This document shows positions 60,172 through 64,000 of a DNA stretch of 64,000 nucleotides, one piece after another. The stretch covers positions 1-64,000 of the forward strand of contig JAVBYO010000015.1 in the NCBI GenBank assembly GCA_030823955.1, in the 5' to 3' direction. The notes beneath the pieces are model-generated. The model saw only the letters and a list, made by a program, of their open reading frames with translations. It had not been told where the DNA came from and made no database searches. The stretch is from Gallionellaceae bacterium. GTDB lineage: Bacteria > Pseudomonadota > Gammaproteobacteria > Burkholderiales > Gallionellaceae. A program made the position numbers and the translations under genes. The stretch's first letter is position 1. Each line of letters starts with the position of its first letter.

Positions 60172-61218
60172 ATGGAGCTGACCGAACTCGGTTGGGACGG
60201 CGGGCCGGCGCATCAGGGAACTTGCGGCATGGGCCAGTTGGCGCGCGTAACGGCCGTGGATCGCGGTCGTTATGTGGTGCACGATGAGCGCGGTGAAGTG
60301 CCTGCCGAGCTGACGGGCAAGTTCCTTTACGCCGCCGCATCAGCGGTGGATATGCCTTGTGTGGGCGATTGGGTGTGTGCCGAGTATCACGATGCGGCGT
60401 CGCACGCGAGCATTCATGACGTAGTGCCGCGCAGGTCTTTCCTGCGGCGCAAGTCTCCCGGCAAGAACATCGATTTTCAGATGATCGCGGCGAACATCGA
60501 TGTGGCGTTCATCGTGCAGTCGTGCCATTTCGATTTCAATGTGCGCAGGCTGGAGCGTTATCTGGTGATGGTGAACGAGGGGCAGATCGAGCCGGTGCTG
60601 CTGCTGACCAAGACGGATATGGTGAGCGCGGACGAGCTTGAGCGCATGATCGGCAACATCCGCGCGGCGGGCATCACAGCACGCATCATCGCCCTCAGCA
60701 ACCTGACGGGCGAAGGCGTGGCGCAAGTGCGGGAGGTGATGGAGGCGGGCAAGACCTATTGCCTGCTCGGCTCTTCCGGCGTGGGTAAGACGACGCTGAT
60801 CAATCAACTGCTCGGCCAGGATGCGCTGGAGACCGGCACTGTCAGTGGCACGGGCGAGGGCAGGCACACCACCACGCGCCGCCACTTGGTCGTGCTGGAG
60901 AATGGCGGGCTGCTGATCGACATGCCGGGCATGCGCGAGCTGGGTATCCTGAGTGCAAGCGAGGGACTGGACGATAGCTTCGCCGATATCACGGCACTTG
61001 CCGCCAGTTGTCGTTTCGCCGATTGCAGCCACGATAACGAGCCGGGCTGTGCGATCCGCAAGGCCATCGCCAGCGGTGAGCTGGACGCGGCGCATTATCA
61101 GAGTTACCTGAAGCTCAAGGCCGAGTCGGCTTTCAACGAGATGTCGTATGTGGACAAGCGCAAGAAGGACAAGGCGTTCGGCAAGATGGTGAAGACGGTG
61201 TTGAAGCATAAGAAATAA
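60172..61218 (+). CDS. rsgA: ribosome small subunit-dependent GTPase A
   Basis: 348-residue circularly permuted GTPase for 30S maturation. An N-terminal OB domain precedes the permuted GTPase with LLTKTD (G4) before GSSGVGKTTL (G1) and DMPGMREL (G3). The C-terminal zinc site is CRFADCSHDNEPGC. The start at 60172 is chosen because AAAGGG lies 5 bases before it; a longer frame to 60109 would run through the leader hairpin. Confidence 0.95.
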   Translation: MELTELGWDGGPAHQGTCGMGQLARVTAVDRGRYVVHDERGEVPAELTGKFLYAAASAVDMPCVGDWVCAEYHDAASHASIHDVVPRRSFLRRKSPGKNIDFQMIAANIDVAFIVQSCHFDFNVRRLERYLVMVNEGQIEPVLLLTKTDMVSADELERMIGNIRAAGITARIIALSNLTGEGVAQVREVMEAGKTYCLLGSSGVGKTTLINQLLGQDALETGTVSGTGEGRHTTTRRHLVVLENGGLLIDMPGMRELGILSASEGLDDSFADITALAASCRFADCSHDNEPGCAIRKAIASGELDAAHYQSYLKLKAESAFNEMSYVDKRKKDKAFGKMVKTVLKHKK

Positions 61219-61249
61219 TGCGGGACAGGCCGAAGTTTTTCGATAGCAT

Positions 61250-61768
61250 ATGCGGAGACCTTGGTACTTTCCAGATTACCTCTTCAATACGCTGATAGAT
61301 ATGACTCTCGATAAAAAAAATCTCATCAATTTGTGCATTGGCGCGGTACTCACCCTCATGGTGACGTGGCCGACGTTCGAGATCGTCTATTCGGGATATG
61401 TGAAGCAATCCGCGTTCTTGCCGGTCAACTCCTGGCTGGGAACGGCACTGTTGCTTCTATTGCTGGGCGGTTTGCTCATTGCATTGTTCGGGTTGCTGCG
61501 CAGGGTGCATTGGATATATTTCTTATGGTCCCAATTAACACTGTCGTTCTGGGTTTTTATCATCTACCTCGGCCGCTCGCGCGCTGACCGGGAGTATGCA
61601 GACTACATCGGTGATCCTGATGCGCCCCTGGAGGGGCCGCCAGAAGTGCTCTGGTACCGATTTATTTTCTTGATTCTCGTGGGGTTGGTCGTTGGATTCT
61701 TGCCGCTGATATTGAGGTATCTATGGCGACGGTACAAAGCGCGGAAGACAATCTCATCAGTGCATTGA
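61250..61768 (+). CDS. membrane protein, 172 aa
   Basis: Four hydrophobic segments (about 26-45, 60-82, 86-106, 138-158) and a basic tail, no recognised family. The N-terminal 17 residues are polar and may be an extension; an ATG at 61301 gives a 155-residue form. Neither start has a strong ribosome site. May be co-transcribed with rsgA, 32 bases away. Confidence 0.55.
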   Translation: MRRPWYFPDYLFNTLIDMTLDKKNLINLCIGAVLTLMVTWPTFEIVYSGYVKQSAFLPVNSWLGTALLLLLLGGLLIALFGLLRRVHWIYFLWSQLTLSFWVFIIYLGRSRADREYADYIGDPDAPLEGPPEVLWYRFIFLILVGLVVGFLPLILRYLWRRYKARKTISSVH

Positions 61769-61839
61769 TTGGGGCTATGATGCTGGAGGGCGTTCCCCGC
61801 TCAGGCATACGGGTTCGGCAAATTTAAACAGGAGTGCGC

Positions 61840-62121
61840 ATGGTGAATGATGTTCCTGCTGTGTCAGGCGATAAACGCAATATCTGGATACGCGCGTTGT
61901 TCATGTTGTTGATGGCGTTTGTGTTGCATGTGAGCGGAACGGTGCTGTTTGTTGTGACCGTGATCCAGTTCGTGATCGTGCTGCTGAATGGCACACCCAA
62001 TGCACATCTGGTCGCGTTTGGTCGCAGCATGGGGATCTATTTCCGGCAGATCGTCGATTTTCTGACTTTCGCGACGGAAGATATCCCGTTTCCTTTTAAT
62101 GAATGGCCCGCAGGCGAATGA
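61840..62121 (+). CDS. DUF4389 membrane protein
   Basis: 93-residue protein with two helices (about 17-35 and 38-55) and a DUF4389-like pattern IRALFMLLMAFVLHVSG and YFRQIVDFLTFATEDIPFPF (quoted in part). AGGAG lies 5 bases before the chosen ATG, which is preferred to the GTG at 61834. Inner membrane; function unknown. Confidence 0.8.
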   Translation: MVNDVPAVSGDKRNIWIRALFMLLMAFVLHVSGTVLFVVTVIQFVIVLLNGTPNAHLVAFGRSMGIYFRQIVDFLTFATEDIPFPFNEWPAGE

Positions 62122-62166
62122 GCCTGGGGCGTATACACAATCTTTTATCCCGTCGCGGAGGCGCGT

Positions 62167-62919
62167 ATGACCCGGCTCGTATTACAGATATTGTTTGCTG
62201 TGGCTTTGGCCGGTGTCAGTGTGGCGGCCTTTGCTGATTCTGCAACCCCGACCAGAAAGTCAGGCCAACCCATGAACGAATCCAATCCCAAACAACTGGT
62301 GTTCGAGCGGCAACTGATCGTGTTCGAAGGCAAGGACTGTTCCTATTGCCGGTTGTTCAAGAGCGAGGTGCTGGATCACTGGAAGTCCCCGGTGGCGATC
62401 TCGCGCACGCTGGACAGTGCGCCGCCGCAGGGCTGGACGCTGGCGCAGCCTTTGTTTGCGACGCCGACCATCGTGCTGTTCGAGAAGGGCAAGGAGGTGT
62501 CGCGTTATACCGGCTACAACGGCGAGAAGGCGCGCTTCTGGCAATGGCTGGGGTATCAGTTGCTGACACCCGCGCAGCAGAAGATCGCTTTTGAGCAAGG
62601 TACGGAGCGGGCTTTCACCGGCTCCAATCTGGACGAGAAACGTGCGGGCACATTCGTCGATCCGCTCACCGGCGTGGCGCTGTTCCGCAGTGACACCAAG
62701 TTCGAGAGTGGCACCGGATGGCCGAGTTTCTTCAATCCCTTGCCGGGAGCGATCACGCTGCACGAGGACAACGCCCTCGGCATGCGCCGGGTGGAGGTAC
62801 GCAGTGCCAGTTCCGGCATCCATCTCGGGCATGTGTTCGATGACGGCCCACCGCCCACACACAAGCGTTATTGCATCAACGGCAATGTGTTGAAGTTCGT
62901 ACCCGATGCGGGGCGCTAG
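62167..62919 (+). CDS. periplasmic thioredoxin-MsrB fusion protein
   Basis: Signal peptide (cleavage after AFA), then a thioredoxin-like domain with CSYC (about 55-150) and a MsrB domain (about 150-250). MsrB signatures: GTGWPSF, HLGHVFDDGPPPT and the catalytic Cys in RYCIN. The MsrB part has only this one Cys and lacks the zinc cysteines, so its sulfenic acid is probably resolved by the CSYC domain. It would repair oxidised methionine in envelope proteins. Resembles PilB of Neisseria but lacks MsrA. Confidence 0.88.
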   Translation: MTRLVLQILFAVALAGVSVAAFADSATPTRKSGQPMNESNPKQLVFERQLIVFEGKDCSYCRLFKSEVLDHWKSPVAISRTLDSAPPQGWTLAQPLFATPTIVLFEKGKEVSRYTGYNGEKARFWQWLGYQLLTPAQQKIAFEQGTERAFTGSNLDEKRAGTFVDPLTGVALFRSDTKFESGTGWPSFFNPLPGAITLHEDNALGMRRVEVRSASSGIHLGHVFDDGPPPTHKRYCINGNVLKFVPDAGR

Positions 62920-62924
62920 ATAAG

Positions 62925-63746
62925 GTGTCTGCTGCTTCATATTCCCCGACCGAATTAAGACGCGCGGCGCAACACTGGCTGGCCGAGTGTGACGCCGTGT
63001 CCAAGGCGGCGGGTGTGCGCCGTCTGGCGCGGGACTGGGCGGCGGGAGAGGTCGCTCTGGATGCCGAGGCGATATTGGATGCCACGCCGCTCAACCCCGG
63101 CCATCCCGCCAAACCCGAATTGGTCTCTCCGCTTGCCGTGCAACGCCGCGCGATGAACACGCCCGAAGGCCGTGCCGCGATGATCCATGCGCTGGTGCAT
63201 ATCGAGTTCAATGCCATCAATCTGGCGCTGGATGCGTTGTCACGATTTGCCGGGATGCCGCGCGAGTATTACGCCGACTGGTTGCGCGTGGCGGACGAGG
63301 AGGCGCTGCATTTCACTTTGCTGGCCGAGCATTTGCAGACGCAGGGTTATGCCTACGGTGATTTCTCCGCGCACAACGGGCTGTGGGATATGGCGCTGCG
63401 CACCCAGCATGATCTGTTGGCACGTATGGCTTTGCTGCCCAGAACGATGGAGGCGCGCGGGCTGGATGTGACGCCGGGCACCAAGGCGAAGCTGGTGCAG
63501 GCGGGAGATAGCGCGGTCGGCCCGATTCTGGACATCGTGATGCGCGATGAGATCGGCCATGTCGCCATCGGCAACCGCTGGTTCAACTATGTGTGCGAAC
63601 AGCGCGGACTGGAACCGGCGGCCACCTATGTTGGTCTGCTGGCCGAATATAATGCTGCATTGTGGCGCGGGCCGTTCAACTTGGAGGCGCGCCGTGCGGC
63701 GGGTTTCAGCGCAGCGGAACTGGCCGGACTGGGGATGGCGCGGTAA
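62925..63746 (+). CDS. DUF455 ferritin-like protein
   Basis: 273-residue helical protein matching DUF455, with diiron-type acidic/His residues in MIHALVHIEFNAINLAL, VADEEALHFTLL and MRDEIGHVAIGNRW. The family is ferritin-like; some members act in iron or radical chemistry. GTG start 5 bases after the MsrB gene stop, so co-transcription is likely. Start assignment is less sure because the ribosome site is weak. Confidence 0.82.
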   Translation: MSAASYSPTELRRAAQHWLAECDAVSKAAGVRRLARDWAAGEVALDAEAILDATPLNPGHPAKPELVSPLAVQRRAMNTPEGRAAMIHALVHIEFNAINLALDALSRFAGMPREYYADWLRVADEEALHFTLLAEHLQTQGYAYGDFSAHNGLWDMALRTQHDLLARMALLPRTMEARGLDVTPGTKAKLVQAGDSAVGPILDIVMRDEIGHVAIGNRWFNYVCEQRGLEPAATYVGLLAEYNAALWRGPFNLEARRAAGFSAAELAGLGMAR

Positions 63747-63801
63747 AGTATCGCTCGGCTTGGTCAACAAACATCTTTTAATCTCCACCCGATGAATTCT
63801 T

Positions 63802-64000
63802 ATGCGTAACAAGACTTGGCTCAGTTGGAGCAGCGGTAAAGACAGTGCGTGGGCGCTGCATGTGTTGCGCCAATCGGCTGAATACGAGGTGGCCGGTTTG
63901 TTCACCACCATCAATTCTGCATTCGAGCGTGTCGCCATGCATGCGGTACGTGTCGAGTTGTTGCGCAAACAGGCGCAGGCGGTCGGCCTGCCGCTGTATC
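63802..64000 (+). CDS. Dph6-like ATP pyrophosphatase, 5' part (cut by window end)
   Basis: The first 66 residues, with the P-loop-like SWSSGKDSAWALHVL motif near residues 8-22, match the DUF71/Dph6-like ATP pyrophosphatases. In archaea and eukaryotes these make diphthamide; bacterial members probably modify other substrates. The ORF runs off the window, so its length and C-terminal domain are unknown. Confidence 0.85.
   Translation, partial: MRNKTWLSWSSGKDSAWALHVLRQSAEYEVAGLFTTINSAFERVAMHAVRVELLRKQAQAVGLPLY

Overview
The window looks like chromosomal DNA of a betaproteobacterium, most likely order Nitrosomonadales and close to Gallionellaceae (Sideroxydans/Gallionella type). Support comes from the gene orders yibN-like/grxC/secB/gpsA and carA-carB-greA-yhbY-rlmE-ftsH-folP-glmM, the moderately high GC, and the strong signal-transduction and outer-membrane content. 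The genus is an inference from gene order and protein style; no database search was run.

Layout. 1-118: 3' end of an rRNA operon (5S) with its terminator. 145-5426 (minus): gpmI, envC-type murein hydrolase activator, ctpA-type S41 protease, a small unknown gene and moeB/thiF. 5582-9716: an ArsR-family regulator with two well-placed cysteines, a large predicted cytoplasmic PBP6-PAS-GGDEF-EAL-BLUF signalling protein and a DUF2892 gene. Matching palindromes sit upstream of the regulator and in the intergenic region before DUF2892. 9710-20123: an O-oligosaccharyltransferase/Wzy_C protein, rhodanese, grxC, secB, SH3 protein, gpsA, trmL, an envelope protein, sodB, an exonuclease, VanZ, a GRDP-like protein and rlmD. 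20371-22212: two integron gene cassettes with two typical attC sites and no integrase gene. 22325-26721: hopJ-like, a Bax-inhibitor-1 family protein, tRNA-Ser, small genes and htpG.

26824-37469 is a housekeeping block (carAB, greA, yhbY, rlmE, ftsH, folP, glmM). Its intergenic spaces carry two families of dispersed inverted repeats. 37615-49313 holds a solitary short flagellin, pgm, recQ, a membrane GGDEF-EAL protein overlapping a porin gene, a YebC-family gene and two outer-membrane barrel proteins. 49421-50566 is an EamA transporter gene with a probable leaderless leader peptide and alternative mRNA hairpins. EttA follows.

53033-61218 is an accessory zone. It starts with an AT-rich pair, a nucleotidyltransferase and a DUF262 protein, which is a candidate anti-phage module. 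Then come DUF4160/DUF2442 genes with a small putative antitoxin, a frameshifted cupin, a Phd/RelE-type toxin-antitoxin pair and several small dispersed repeats, ending at rsgA. The last part has small membrane proteins, a periplasmic thioredoxin-MsrB fusion, a DUF455 ferritin-like protein and the start of a Dph6-like ATP pyrophosphatase cut by the window end.

The observations most worth follow-up are the integrase-less cassette array, the nucleotidyltransferase-DUF262 pair, the BLUF/PBP c-di-GMP protein with its possible persulfide-type regulator, and the leader-peptide control region of the EamA gene.
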